Shown here: positions 36,884 to 45,568 of the stretch, in pieces
Layout: every line of letters begins with the position of its first letter
Position numbering within the stretch: position 1 is the first letter of the stretch
Origin: Paraliobacillus sp044383835
GTDB taxonomy: Bacteria; Bacillota; Bacilli; Bacillales; Amphibacillaceae
Reading direction: 5' to 3'
Length of the DNA: 64,000 bases
Assembly (NCBI RefSeq): GCF_044383835.1
Contig: NZ_JBISEP010000001.1
Span: 62,001-126,000 of the forward strand
Notes under the pieces: generated by a model
What the model was told of the DNA's origin: nothing
Databases searched by the model: none
What the model saw: only the letters and a program-made list of their open reading frames with translations
Made by a program: the position numbers and the translations under genes

Positions 36884-37741
36884 TTATTCTTTTAATAAAC
36901 GTGTTTTTCCATCTATTTGCTCAATTTTTTTCTCTTTCATTAGTTTGCCTAATGCTCGTTTAAAAGCAGATTTACTAATTTGAAATACTTGATAGATCAT
37001 TTCTGGATCTGTCTTATCATTAAAAGGCATTTCACCGTTATGATCGACTAAATATTGCAGTATGATCGCTGCATCTGTTTGCCTAGCCTCTTTTTTTCGA
37101 GGCCGTAATGAAATGTTTAATGTACCATCTTCTTTTACTGCAATTACTCGACCATTTATCCACTGGCCTAATCTTGGTTCTTCTTTTCGCTCTGTACGAT
37201 GGATAAATCCTCTATATCCTTCTTCTGTAATTAATACAGCACCTTCTCTATCCGTTCTGAAAACCCTACCTTCGATATCTTTGTCTAATAATGATTCTGG
37301 TGCATGATCCCACGTCCCCTCAAAATCACTCTCAGCTACCGGTTTCGCAAGTAACCTCCCCTTCTTATCCAAGTCTAAAATAACATATAGTTCATCGCCG
37401 ACTTCAGGCCAGGCCGTTGTGAAAACAGGTAAATCATCACTAGAAACTAAGATGCTTACACAAGTGCCAATATCGACAAACACGCCTAAATCTAACTGTA
37501 CTTTTGTTACAACTGCCCAATCAAATACATCCGTGCGAGCACTGGGAAGATCTGTTGTTGCATACAATTGCTTTTTTTCCTGATAAAGAAAAACCTCATA
37601 GCTTTGATCGAATGCTAAATTCTTTTTGTTACGTTTTTTATTATAAAACACTTGTTCGTCTCCGTTAGATAGTATAAAAGAAGATTCATCTTCACTTACG
37701 ACATCTAATGTAACAATTTGACCTGCTGCTAATTTTTTCAT
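36884..37741 (-). CDS. cvfB: S1-domain RNA-binding protein CvfB (YitL)
   Basis: 285 aa; GAAGGAGAC precedes the ATG. Tandem S1-type beta-barrels (residues ~65-135, TKVQLDLGVFVDIG; ~150-215, EGRVFRTDREGAVLITEEGYRGFIH) are followed by a winged-helix tail (QTDAAIILQYLVDHNGEMPF, SKSAFKRALGKLMKEKKIEQ). This is the layout of Staphylococcus CvfB, which binds RNA and influences virulence gene expression. In bacilli its target is unknown. Confidence 0.92.
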   Translation of the reverse strand: MKKLAAGQIVTLDVVSEDESSFILSNGDEQVFYNKKRNKKNLAFDQSYEVFLYQEKKQLYATTDLPSARTDVFDWAVVTKVQLDLGVFVDIGTCVSILVSSDDLPVFTTAWPEVGDELYVILDLDKKGRLLAKPVAESDFEGTWDHAPESLLDKDIEGRVFRTDREGAVLITEEGYRGFIHRTERKEEPRLGQWINGRVIAVKEDGTLNISLRPRKKEARQTDAAIILQYLVDHNGEMPFNDKTDPEMIYQVFQISKSAFKRALGKLMKEKKIEQIDGKTRLLKE

Positions 37742-37841
37742 CTGTCTCCTTCTTTCTATTCCAACATCTAAATGTTATTATAACCGAAGCTATACTCTGA
37801 TAAAATAGTAAATAACAATTATCTAGTAAAGGTTGAGTAAA

Positions 37842-38288
37842 ATGAAGATATATGTCGATGCAGATGCCTGTCCCGTAAAAGAAATAATTATTCAAGTAGC
37901 GATACCTAAAAACATCCTTGTATATTTAGTTAAAAGTTATGCACACTTCTCAACACATCCTGATCCAGAGGGTGTCATTTCTATTTATGTTGATTCTGAG
38001 CGTGAAGCAGTTGATTATCGCATACTTTCCATGTTGCGTGCGGGTGATTTAGTAATTACACAAGATTATGGCCTAGCCTCATTAGCTTTAGAAAAGAAAG
38101 CTTTTGCATTACACCATAAAGGATTGATCTATACAGCAGATAATATAGATTATTTATTAGAAGTAAGATATCAACACGCACAAGCTAGAAAGAAAAAAAT
38201 AAGAACAAAAGGACCAAAACGTTTAACGCAAGAAGATAAAGATAAATTTAAAGCAACACTAATAGGTATTTTAACTAATTTTCAGTAA
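37842..38288 (+). CDS. YaiI/YqxD (DUF188) family protein
   Basis: 148 aa from ATG 37842, with AAAGG 9 nt upstream; the in-frame TTG at 37833 would overlap the ribosome site. The family start MKIYVDADACPVKEII, the middle VISIYVDSEREAVDYRIL and the motif DLVITQDYGLASLAL are conserved. The fold is PIN-like with conserved Asp residues (D6, D8), so a nuclease role is conceivable but unproven. Confidence 0.9.
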   Translation: MKIYVDADACPVKEIIIQVAIPKNILVYLVKSYAHFSTHPDPEGVISIYVDSEREAVDYRILSMLRAGDLVITQDYGLASLALEKKAFALHHKGLIYTADNIDYLLEVRYQHAQARKKKIRTKGPKRLTQEDKDKFKATLIGILTNFQ

Positions 38289-38341
38289 ATACTGCATTTT
38301 CTATTGACAACGTTTTATGTAATAAGTTAAAGTTTATTTAA

Positions 38342-38364
38342 ATTCCTATTAAACAAATCGGAAT
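38342..38364 (+). promoter_or_regulatory. CymR-like dyad before the sulfonate-type transporter
   Basis: ATTCC (38342-38346) and GGAAT (38360-38364) are in inverted orientation with 13 bp between them, embedded in ATTCCTATTAAAC. This resembles my memory of the CymR (cysteine metabolism repressor) box. It is 35 bp before the ATP-binding gene start. Confidence 0.4.
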
Positions 38365-38398
38365 AATTAACTAGTGTTGTTGATGAGGTGTCGGTTTT

Positions 38399-39169
38399 AT
38401 GTTTTTAACTATTGATAAACTAAATAAGCAATTTTACCATCCAGGTAAACAATGTAGTACGGTATTAAAAGATATCCATTTGTCTGTCGAAGAAGGAGAG
38501 TTTATTTCTATTCTCGGCCCGTCTGGCTGTGGCAAATCTACCTTACTTTCCATTATAGCAGGATTAACATCATCAACTTCTGGAATGATTAAGGTACAAG
38601 GTAAATCAATTACCCAACCTGGCAAAGATCGAGGCATGGTTTTTCAAGAACCAGCGCTGTTTCCGTGGCTATCTGTCATAGAAAATGTCATATTCCCTAT
38701 AAAAAAAGAACATAACAAAACAACTGCCAACGAGATAGCCAATAAATATTTAAAAATGGTTCAATTATCTAAGTATGCACATCATTACCCACATGAAATT
38801 TCTGGCGGAATGCAGCAAAGAGTCGCTATAGCTAGAGCATTAGTTATGAATCCTAGTTTATTATTAATGGATGAACCATTCGGTGCTTTAGATGAACAAA
38901 CTCGTTCTAGATTACATGTGCAACTTGAACATATTTGGCGCGATACAAAGAAGACGATTATCTTTATTACACATAGCATTACTGAGTCAATAAAATTGTC
39001 TGATCGAGTGATTGTTATGGGTACACAGCCTGGGATAATCTTAACTGATATCAAAATAGATATTCCACGGCCTAGAGAAAAATATAAAGAACAGATGATA
39101 AAACTTGAATCACAGATTATGGGATATTTAAAAAGCGAGATTGACAAAGTCATAAGCGAGGAAACGTAA
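38399..39169 (+). CDS. ABC transporter ATP-binding protein (SsuB/TauB type)
   Basis: 256 aa; GATGAGGTG precedes the ATG. Walker A GPSGCGKSTLL (about residues 40-50), Q-loop VFQEPALFPWLS (about 80-91), signature ISGGMQQRVAIARAL (about 133-147) and Walker B LLLMDEPFGALD are intact. Alu-like FQEPALFPW and the D-loop context match the nitrate/sulfonate/taurine group. It is the first gene of a three-gene unit with a permease (1 nt gap) and a binding lipoprotein. Confidence 0.9.
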   Translation: MFLTIDKLNKQFYHPGKQCSTVLKDIHLSVEEGEFISILGPSGCGKSTLLSIIAGLTSSTSGMIKVQGKSITQPGKDRGMVFQEPALFPWLSVIENVIFPIKKEHNKTTANEIANKYLKMVQLSKYAHHYPHEISGGMQQRVAIARALVMNPSLLLMDEPFGALDEQTRSRLHVQLEHIWRDTKKTIIFITHSITESIKLSDRVIVMGTQPGIILTDIKIDIPRPREKYKEQMIKLESQIMGYLKSEIDKVISEET

Positions 39170-39170
39170 T

Positions 39171-39923
39171 ATGAAAACGATCAGTAAACGTATCTTGTTT
39201 TTTACTATATTAATAGGTTTTTGGAGTCTTGGATCAGGATTAAATTGGTGGTCAGAAGTGCTATTCCCTTCCCCATTAAGCGTTTTTCATGCACTGTTTA
39301 ATGGTGTCAAAGATATGACATTAGTTTACGATTTAATTGCTAGCTTTCGTCGTCTAGCGATTGGGCTTAGTATTGCACTTCTATTAGGGACAACGATTGG
39401 CGTAATCATTGCTAAATCAAAAACAGCAGATGATACAGTTGGAGCTATGCTACTTGCCCTGCAAAGTGTGCCAAGCATCGTCTGGTTACCACTTGCTATT
39501 ATGTGGTTTGGACTAAATGAAAAAGCCGTGATCTTTATTGTCATTTTAGGTGGAACATTTGTCATGGCGCTAAACATCCGAACAGGTATTAAAAATGTGC
39601 AACCACTCTTTATAAAAGCTGCGCGGACAATGGGTTCTAATGGATTAGATTTATTTAGAAGAGTCATCTTCCCTGCTTCAGTTCCGTATATTGTTACTGG
39701 CTCGCGCCTAGCATGGGCATTTTCCTGGAGAGCACTTATGGCTGGCGAATTACTAAGTACAGGTCCCGGATTAGGATATACGCTTCGTTATGCATCTGAC
39801 TTCGGTGACATGAGTCTAGTAATTGGGGTAATGATAATCATTGGAATTATTGGCTCAATTGTTGATCAACTCATTTTCCAACGTATTGAAAAAAATGTAG
39901 CCAAACGTTGGGGATTAGTATAA
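39171..39923 (+). CDS. ABC transporter permease (SsuC/TauC type)
   Basis: 250 aa with six membrane helices. The BPD permease EAA loop is visible as AARTMGSNGLDLFRRVIFPAS (about residues 144-164) with the LPLAIMWFGLNEKAVIF segment upstream, both characteristic of sulfonate/nitrate/taurine permeases. It starts 1 nt after the ATPase gene stop. Confidence 0.9.
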   Translation: MKTISKRILFFTILIGFWSLGSGLNWWSEVLFPSPLSVFHALFNGVKDMTLVYDLIASFRRLAIGLSIALLLGTTIGVIIAKSKTADDTVGAMLLALQSVPSIVWLPLAIMWFGLNEKAVIFIVILGGTFVMALNIRTGIKNVQPLFIKAARTMGSNGLDLFRRVIFPASVPYIVTGSRLAWAFSWRALMAGELLSTGPGLGYTLRYASDFGDMSLVIGVMIIIGIIGSIVDQLIFQRIEKNVAKRWGLV

Positions 39924-39950
39924 CTAAAAAAATTTAAAGGGGGAAAAATA

Positions 39951-40949
39951 ATGAAAAAAGCAATGTTAAGTATCTTACTTGTCGTATTATTAGGTGGGCT
40001 CGTAGCTTGCGGTACATCCTCTTCATCAGCTACCAATAATAATGACACACAAACGGTAACACTTGGGTATTTCCCAAATATTAACCACGTACCTGCTATG
40101 GTTGCCAAAGCAGAAGGTTTTTATCAAGAGCATCTTGGAGATAACATAACGATTAAATACAAAACATTTCCAGATGGTGCTTCCTTTATGACCGCATTAA
40201 AAACTGGGGAAATTGACGCTGGGCTTGTTGGGCCAGGACCAGCAATGAACAATTATACAACAGGTACTGACGTAAAAATACTTGCAGGTGGTTCTACTGG
40301 TGGAACGGTTGTATTAGCAAGGAAGGATAGTGGTATTCAAACCCTAGAGGATATTGAAGGAAAAACATTTATCACCCCTCGTGTAGGTTGCACGCACAAT
40401 GTACAATTTGAAACCTATATGAAGGATAAAGGTATTACATCAGAACGAATTGGCGGATCTATGGTGCATTCAACTGGTAAGCCTGCACAATATCAATCCA
40501 TGTTTGAATCTGGTAAAGTTGATATCGCAGTTGCTCCTGAACCTTGGGCTTCTGTTCTAGTGCAAGAAGCAAATGCTAATGTCGTTATTCCTGCTGATGA
40601 AATTTCTTTCGGTCAAACATTACCTGCATCTGTACTAGTAAGTTCTGGTGAATCAGTAAAAAATGACCTTGATACCATTCAAAAAATTGTTGATGCACAT
40701 AAACAAGCAATTACTTTTATTAATGATAATCCTGAAAAATCAAAAGAAATTACGATAAAAGATATTAAAGAAGAAACTGGTCAAGAATTAAGCAAGCAGG
40801 TAATTGATGGTGCGTGGGAGAATATTGGTTTCACCTATGAATTAAATGCAGATGAAGTTCAGGCATTTGGCGATGCTTCATTTGATTTGAAGTTTTTAAA
40901 AGAAAAACCTGATTTTACTGATTTGATCGACACGCAATTTATAAAATAA
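39951..40949 (+). CDS. ABC transporter substrate-binding lipoprotein (sulfonate/taurine/nitrate type)
   Basis: 332 aa; AAAGGGGGA precedes the ATG. Lipoprotein signal with lipobox LVAC (Cys20). The periplasmic-binding fold starts VTLGYFPNINHVPAMVAKAEGF, then LKTGEIDAGLVGPGPAMNNY, followed by TPRVGCTHNVQFE. This is the SsuA/TauA-like family, but the ligand is not fixed. The unusual internal Cys in RVGCTHN is worth noting. No sulfonatase or dioxygenase gene is linked. Confidence 0.87.
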   Translation: MKKAMLSILLVVLLGGLVACGTSSSSATNNNDTQTVTLGYFPNINHVPAMVAKAEGFYQEHLGDNITIKYKTFPDGASFMTALKTGEIDAGLVGPGPAMNNYTTGTDVKILAGGSTGGTVVLARKDSGIQTLEDIEGKTFITPRVGCTHNVQFETYMKDKGITSERIGGSMVHSTGKPAQYQSMFESGKVDIAVAPEPWASVLVQEANANVVIPADEISFGQTLPASVLVSSGESVKNDLDTIQKIVDAHKQAITFINDNPEKSKEITIKDIKEETGQELSKQVIDGAWENIGFTYELNADEVQAFGDASFDLKFLKEKPDFTDLIDTQFIK

Positions 40950-40992
40950 ACAAGAAAACAAGGCGTTAATTAGACGCCTTGTTTTCTTGTTT
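40948..40992. terminator. Bidirectional terminator
   Basis: Perfect 19-bp stem AAACAAGAAAACAAGGCGT with its complement and a 7-nt loop. It contains the stop codon of the transporter gene at one edge and the last codons of the small minus-strand gene at the other. Confidence 0.85.
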
Positions 40993-41124
40993 TTCATCTA
41001 CAATTACCGCTAGCCTGCTTTGATCCCAGCGCTTTGCTGTTTCATCAGGTACCTCATATTCTTTATCTGCTCGTAATAACTGATCATTGTATTTTGTTTG
41101 AACTAACATTTTCACTTTGGTCAT
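40966..41124 (-). CDS. Small protein, 52 aa, DUF7210-like
   Basis: Start ATG 41122-41124 with GATGAGGG upstream. Reads MTKVKMLVQTKYNDQLLRAD, EYEVPDETAKRWDQSRLAVI, then a charged tail. The pattern K-M-L-V-Q-x-K-Y-N-D ... Y-x-V-x-x-E-x-A-x-R-W ... A-x-x resembles short phage and chromosomal proteins of that type; no function is known. Its 3' end lies within the shared terminator hairpin. Confidence 0.6.
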   Translation of the reverse strand: MTKVKMLVQTKYNDQLLRADKEYEVPDETAKRWDQSRLAVIVDEKQENKASN

Positions 41125-41220
41125 TTTTCCCTCATCCTCAACCTTTAAACTGGAAAAGATAGTCGTGTAACGCACTACTACCTTTTTATATTTATTATAA
41201 CATAGAGAGGCTTAGATTGA

Positions 41221-41757
41221 TTATTTAATATCTCTATTTATACCTGTTACTAAGATGCCAATTACATCACTATCCAATGAAAATTCAATATTTATTTGAT
41301 TGCTTTTGTCAAAATAGCCGATTATATTTGCACCTGTATCCGTTGTTTCATAATAGCTATCTCCATATGCTTCTATCACATCTTCTTTTGAACTACCGAT
41401 GTATATTCCTTTATCAGTTTGGTATTTTCTATTTGTGAAAGAATATCTTTCAACAATGCCTTCGACTATTTTGAATTCCAAAGCGTTTCCATAAATAAGG
41501 TAAGTGGATTTTGTGTTTTTTGATTTTTTCGTTAAATCTGGCTTTTCGAATGCACTTATTACTTCCTTTTCTTTTGAACCAATCGATACCGTTTCTATTG
41601 CTTCTTTAGATAGATCCGTATTTTCCGTTTCCTTATAGAAATCTATTTTATTTTTTGTTCCACACCCACTTAAGTATAAATAAAACAATAGAAAACTTAT
41701 AATAAACGTATCTTTATGCTTGATATAAGCACTTCCCTTTACATATGATTTATTCAT
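41221..41757 (-). CDS. Lipoprotein, unknown
   Basis: 178 aa with a hydrophobic segment at about residues 17-30 and lipobox LSGC (Cys 32), so probably membrane anchored outside the cell. The mature part has two similar segments, VSIGSKEKEVISAFEKPD and IYIGSSKEDVIEAYGDSYY, resembling the SmpA/BamE-like or DUF4309-type beta fold repeats. The start codon overlaps the DUF3139 gene by 8 nt; its own ribosome site is weak, suggesting coupling. Confidence 0.6.
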   Translation of the reverse strand: MNKSYVKGSAYIKHKDTFIISFLLFYLYLSGCGTKNKIDFYKETENTDLSKEAIETVSIGSKEKEVISAFEKPDLTKKSKNTKSTYLIYGNALEFKIVEGIVERYSFTNRKYQTDKGIYIGSSKEDVIEAYGDSYYETTDTGANIIGYFDKSNQINIEFSLDSDVIGILVTGINRDIK

Positions 41758-42067
41758 CTACAACATGTTCTTCTCCATCTTCCGTATAAGATTCCATTAT
41801 TATTTTATTATCTTCATTTTGATAATAGTAATATGTTTTAGCATCATTTTTTAATTTGATACTAACCATAAAGTTTTTATTACCACTCAAGTTAGCGATA
41901 AAGGGTTTACTAGATACTATTTCATCCTCGGACATGTTTTTCTCTGTTGTTAAATACTCAACTACGTTATTTTCTACACTATTTTTTTTGAATTCTACAA
42001 ACGCAAAGAAACTGCCAACTAAAATAATTACGACTAATATCGCAATCCATAATTTTTTTCTTTTCAT
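41750..42067 (-). CDS. DUF3139-like membrane-anchored protein
   Basis: 105 aa from ATG 42065-42067 (AAAGGTTGG upstream; an in-frame TTG at 42076 overlaps it). One N-terminal helix (WIAILVVIILVGSFFAF) is followed by a ~75-residue extracellular domain (VVEYLTTEKNMSEDEIVSSK, MVSIKLKNDAKTYYYY). It matches the DUF3139 family of Firmicutes, function unknown. It is cotranscribed with the downstream lipoprotein gene. Confidence 0.7.
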   Translation of the reverse strand: MKRKKLWIAILVVIILVGSFFAFVEFKKNSVENNVVEYLTTEKNMSEDEIVSSKPFIANLSGNKNFMVSIKLKNDAKTYYYYQNEDNKIIMESYTEDGEEHVVDE

Positions 42068-42151
42068 TTTAACCAACCTTTCTACGTTTCTATATTATAT
42101 TAAATAATAAATTTAGCAGAATTAATAGTAAAATATTTCATCAATAGAAAA

Positions 42152-42187
42152 ATACCACCAAAATAGCTAATGCTAATTTAGTGGTAT
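42152..42187 (-). terminator. cysK terminator
   Basis: Minus-strand stem ATACCACTAAA-TTAGC / GCTA-TTTTGGTGGTAT followed by TTTTTCT, 24 nt after the cysK stop. Confidence 0.8.
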
Positions 42188-42210
42188 CTGTTCTAACGTC
42201 ATATCTATTT

Positions 42211-43134
42211 TTACTCATCAAATAAATTCATACTCAAATATCGTTCTCCTGTATCTGGTGCGATACAAACGACACGTTTTCCTTTTCCTAATCGTTTGGC
42301 AAGATCAATTGCTGCGAAAACGGCTGCAGCTCCAGAAGGACCAATAAAAATCCCTTCTTTCTCCCCTAGTTGCTTAAACATATTTATTGCCTCATCATCT
42401 TGAATTGGCATGATCTCATTGTATATCAATGTATTCAAAATTTCTGGAATAAAACCAGGACTAGTGCCGACTAGTTTATGCTTACCTGGTTTTCCTCCAG
42501 AAAGCACAGGAGATCCTTTAGGTTCAACTACCATAATATAAATATCCGGTAAAAGTTCTTTTAATGTTTCTCCTGTTCCAGTAATTGTACCACCAGTACC
42601 AGCAGTAGCAACAAATGCATCAATTTTTTTGTCCATTTGCTGATAAATTTCTTGTGCAGTTGTTGTTCGGTGAATGTCTGGGTTTGCGGAATTTTCGAAC
42701 TGTTGTGGCATGAAGCTATTCGATATTTCTGAAACTAACTGCTTTGCTTTTTTAATTGCACCTGGCATTTTTTCATCACTTGGTGTTAGTACAACATCAG
42801 CACCGTATGCTTTTAAAATATTTATTCGTTCCTTTGTCATATTATCAGGCATAACCAAAATGGCTTTGTAGCCTTTGGCAGCTGCTGTCATTGCTAATCC
42901 GATTCCTGTATTTCCACTTGTTGGTTCAATAATTGTTGCACCGGGTTTTAACACCCCTTTTTCTTCTGCAACTTTGATCATATTATAAGCTGCTCTATCC
43001 TTAACGCTTTTAGAAGGATTAAACATTTCTAATTTAACATAAACATCGGCCGCATCTTCTGGCACTAATCGATTTAATTTAACAATAGGTGTTTCTCCTA
43101 TTAACTCAGTCATATTATTAACTACTCGCATCAT
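42211..43134 (-). CDS. cysK: Cysteine synthase (O-acetylserine thiol-lyase)
   Basis: 307 aa; AAAGGTTGG precedes ATG-ATG. PLP Lys45 in NPSKSVKDRAA, phosphate loop TSGNTG (about 69-74), GTGGTITGTG (about 173-182) and GPSGAAAVFAA match CysK/CysM. It makes cysteine from O-acetylserine and sulfide. It lies 124 nt downstream of ilvA on the same strand; both are PLP fold-type II enzymes. Confidence 0.9.
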   Translation of the reverse strand: MMRVVNNMTELIGETPIVKLNRLVPEDAADVYVKLEMFNPSKSVKDRAAYNMIKVAEEKGVLKPGATIIEPTSGNTGIGLAMTAAAKGYKAILVMPDNMTKERINILKAYGADVVLTPSDEKMPGAIKKAKQLVSEISNSFMPQQFENSANPDIHRTTTAQEIYQQMDKKIDAFVATAGTGGTITGTGETLKELLPDIYIMVVEPKGSPVLSGGKPGKHKLVGTSPGFIPEILNTLIYNEIMPIQDDEAINMFKQLGEKEGIFIGPSGAAAVFAAIDLAKRLGKGKRVVCIAPDTGERYLSMNLFDE

Positions 43135-43257
43135 TGTTCCAACCTTTCATTGTTAATCATAACAAAACATATCATTTTACTCTGCTATAATTATAACAAT
43201 TTCTCATTTGCAACGCTATTATTTCATAGAAAGAAGACAAAGGAAAAAATTCCTTTG

Positions 43258-44520
43258 TCAAATGAGTAAATGAAATAAATCTTCATCTTTATTTATTTCA
43301 ATATAAGTGAAACCGTTTTGCTCCATTCGTGCAATTAATGGCTGGTAATCACTTTGATGTTTTAATTCAATACCAACTAAAACCGGACCTTTATCTCTAT
43401 TATTCTTCTTCGTATATTCAAACCGTGTAATATCATCTGTCTCACCTAATACTTCACTTAGAAACTCTCGCAAAGCTCCTGCTCTTTGGGGAAAATTCAC
43501 AATAAAATAATGCTTATACCCTTCATAGATTAAGGAGCGCTCTTTAATGTCTTGCATCCGATCAATATCATTATTTCCACCACTTACTACACAGACTACA
43601 TTCTTTCCTTTAATTTGATCTTTGTATTGATCTAATGCTGCAACTGGCATAGCTCCAGCTGGTTCAGCAACAATAGCATTTTCATTATATAAATTTAATA
43701 ATGTACTACATACCTTCCCCTCAGGCACAATGGCAATGTCATCAATCACTTCTTTGGCAATTTCATAGGTTAAATGCCCAACTTGCTGTACACTTGCTCC
43801 ATCTACAAATTTATCCACTTGCTCAAGCTTTACTACCTTTTTATGCATGAGAGATTGTTGCATAGATGGTGCTCCTGCAGGCTCTACCCCAACTACTTGC
43901 GTCGAAGGACTAATATTTTTAATATACGAGCCTACACCTGAGATTAGTCCACCTCCACCAACCGACATGAAAATATGTGATATCGGCTCTTCCATCCCAT
44001 TTAACACTTCTAAGCCTATCGTTCCTTGACCAACAATCGTTCGATAGTCATCAAACGGATGTATGAATGACATATCATGTTCGTCACAATAAGATTTCGA
44101 CTCATGGTAAGCATCATCAAAGGTGTCACCAATCAAAATAATTTCAACAAACTCTCCACCGAAGAAACTAACGCGCTTTACTTTCTGTCTTGGAGTCGTA
44201 GTCGGCATAAAAATTTTACCCTTTACCTTCAATGCTTTACAAGAATATGCAACACCTTGTGCATGATTTCCTGCACTCGCACAAACTACCCCATTTTTCA
44301 ATTCTTCTTGAGATAAACTTTGCATTAGGTTATAAGCGCCTCTTATCTTAAATGAACGAACCACTTGTTGATCTTCTCTTTTCAAATAAACATTACATTG
44401 ATATTTTTCAGACAATATTGGATCTCTTTGTAGAGGTGTTTTTTGAACGACATCTTTTAAATTTTGGTGCGCAATAATAATATCTTTAATTTGGATCGTA
44501 TTTGCTTTTGTGCTCATCAT
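43258..44520 (-). CDS. ilvA: Threonine dehydratase (biosynthetic)
   Basis: 420 aa; AGGAAGG precedes the start. PLP Lys58 in RSFKIRGAYN, SAGNHAQGVAYS, SVGGGGLISGVGSYI and CVVSGGNNDI identify the fold-type II deaminase. A single ~85-residue C-terminal ACT-like domain (HYFIVNFPQRAGALREFLSE, GFTYIEINKDEDL) gives isoleucine feedback, as in B. subtilis IlvA. It converts threonine to 2-oxobutyrate. It is separate from any ilv-leu operon here. Confidence 0.93.
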   Translation of the reverse strand: MMSTKANTIQIKDIIIAHQNLKDVVQKTPLQRDPILSEKYQCNVYLKREDQQVVRSFKIRGAYNLMQSLSQEELKNGVVCASAGNHAQGVAYSCKALKVKGKIFMPTTTPRQKVKRVSFFGGEFVEIILIGDTFDDAYHESKSYCDEHDMSFIHPFDDYRTIVGQGTIGLEVLNGMEEPISHIFMSVGGGGLISGVGSYIKNISPSTQVVGVEPAGAPSMQQSLMHKKVVKLEQVDKFVDGASVQQVGHLTYEIAKEVIDDIAIVPEGKVCSTLLNLYNENAIVAEPAGAMPVAALDQYKDQIKGKNVVCVVSGGNNDIDRMQDIKERSLIYEGYKHYFIVNFPQRAGALREFLSEVLGETDDITRFEYTKKNNRDKGPVLVGIELKHQSDYQPLIARMEQNGFTYIEINKDEDLFHLLI

Positions 44521-44746
44521 TCATTAGAATCCTTCCTGCAAAAAAATAGTTAGATTAATACTATCATATTCAGATAAATTAGAAAACTAGCACAACTAAC
44601 TTTTTTCAGAAAATGAGAAAAGACAACTAAGTAAAATAACCCTTATATGGTGATAACACATTAAAGTTTTTGGACGTTTTAAATCTACAAAGTCATTGTA
44701 TGTTAAAATTCAATTGTGGGAATATTTTCATATAGGGGAAAAGAAT

Positions 44747-45208
44747 ATGAAAGTTAGCAGAACAAACGATTTTGAATTAGTCGCTAAATTGAACAAATAT
44801 GTTCACGATGTACACGAAAATCTATATCCTGAATACATCAAAAAATATAATTATGATGGAATTAAGACATTCTTTCAAAAAATCATTAATAAAGAAGAAT
44901 TCATTTTCCTTCTGTTGGAGGACGACAACCTACCTCTAGGCTATGCTTGGATAGAATTTAAGAATTATCCAGACAACACCTTTAAAAAAGCCTATAAATC
45001 GGTATATGTGCATCAAATAAGTATCTCTGAAAGTGAAAAAAATAAAGGCTACGGTACTGTTTTGATTAACGAAATTACTGAAATTGCGAAAGAAAATGGT
45101 ATTAACAAGATTGAATTAGATTATTGGTTCAATAACGAAATAGCAAAGAATTTTTACAAAAGGAATGGTTTTATTAAATATCGAGAATTTGTTTACAAAG
45201 ACGTTTAG
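44747..45208 (+). CDS. GNAT-family N-acetyltransferase
   Basis: 153 aa from ATG 44747 (ATAGGGG upstream; a longer frame to 44696 has no ribosome site). The acetyl-CoA motif ESEKNKGYGTVLINEITEIA is at about residues 97-116, then ELDYWFNNEIAKNFYKRNGF. The N-terminal part (HENLYPEYIKKY) resembles aminoglycoside/streptothricin-like GNATs, but the substrate is unknown. It is monocistronic, next to the transposon end. Confidence 0.85.
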   Translation: MKVSRTNDFELVAKLNKYVHDVHENLYPEYIKKYNYDGIKTFFQKIINKEEFIFLLLEDDNLPLGYAWIEFKNYPDNTFKKAYKSVYVHQISISESEKNKGYGTVLINEITEIAKENGINKIELDYWFNNEIAKNFYKRNGFIKYREFVYKDV

Positions 45209-45252
45209 ATCTAATACTGGATGAAGAACGCATAACTATAGCAATCTGCGTA

Positions 45253-45289
45253 AGGATACCTTCAGGAAAATGCGGATTTACAAGCTAAG
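45253..45289 (+). repeat. Left Tn1546-like terminal inverted repeat
   Basis: Contains TCAGGAAAATGCGGATTTAC then AAGCTAAG, identical to my memory of positions 10-38 of the Tn1546 repeat except for one missing base. The outer nine bases (AGGATACCT) keep only about five of nine positions. Confidence 0.65.
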
Positions 45290-45325
45290 CCCATTTCCCT
45301 AAAGGCACCACTGTTTTTAAAAACG

Positions 45326-45495
45326 TTAAGAAAATTTTAATTGTCTTAAAAAGTCTAATGAGACCACTTTCTACGAGTAAGAATGGTATTCTCCTAGCAA
45401 ATTAATATGTTCCCAGTCTAAATGTGACATATGGTGAAATAAGTCTTCATTAAAACTACCTGTCCTTTTTTATATTCAACTTCTTTTGTTAAAGG
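45326..45495 (-). pseudogene. Tn3-family transposase TnpA, C-terminal scrap
   Basis: Minus-strand codons read GSFNEDLFHHMSHLDWEHIN, LLGEYHSY, a TAG, then KVVSLDFLRQLKFS and TAA at 45326. The L-x-H-[LM]-S-x-L-x-W-E-H-I-N-L-x-G-E-Y motif is the diagnostic C-terminus of Tn3-family TnpA. A preceding KEVEY-KK lies in another frame. All upstream domains are gone. Confidence 0.8.
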
Positions 45496-45568
45496 AACAG
45501 TTGATGAGTTACACCAAAAACAGAAAATATATATCAGAATAATAAATTTTATACAGGGGAGGAATTAT

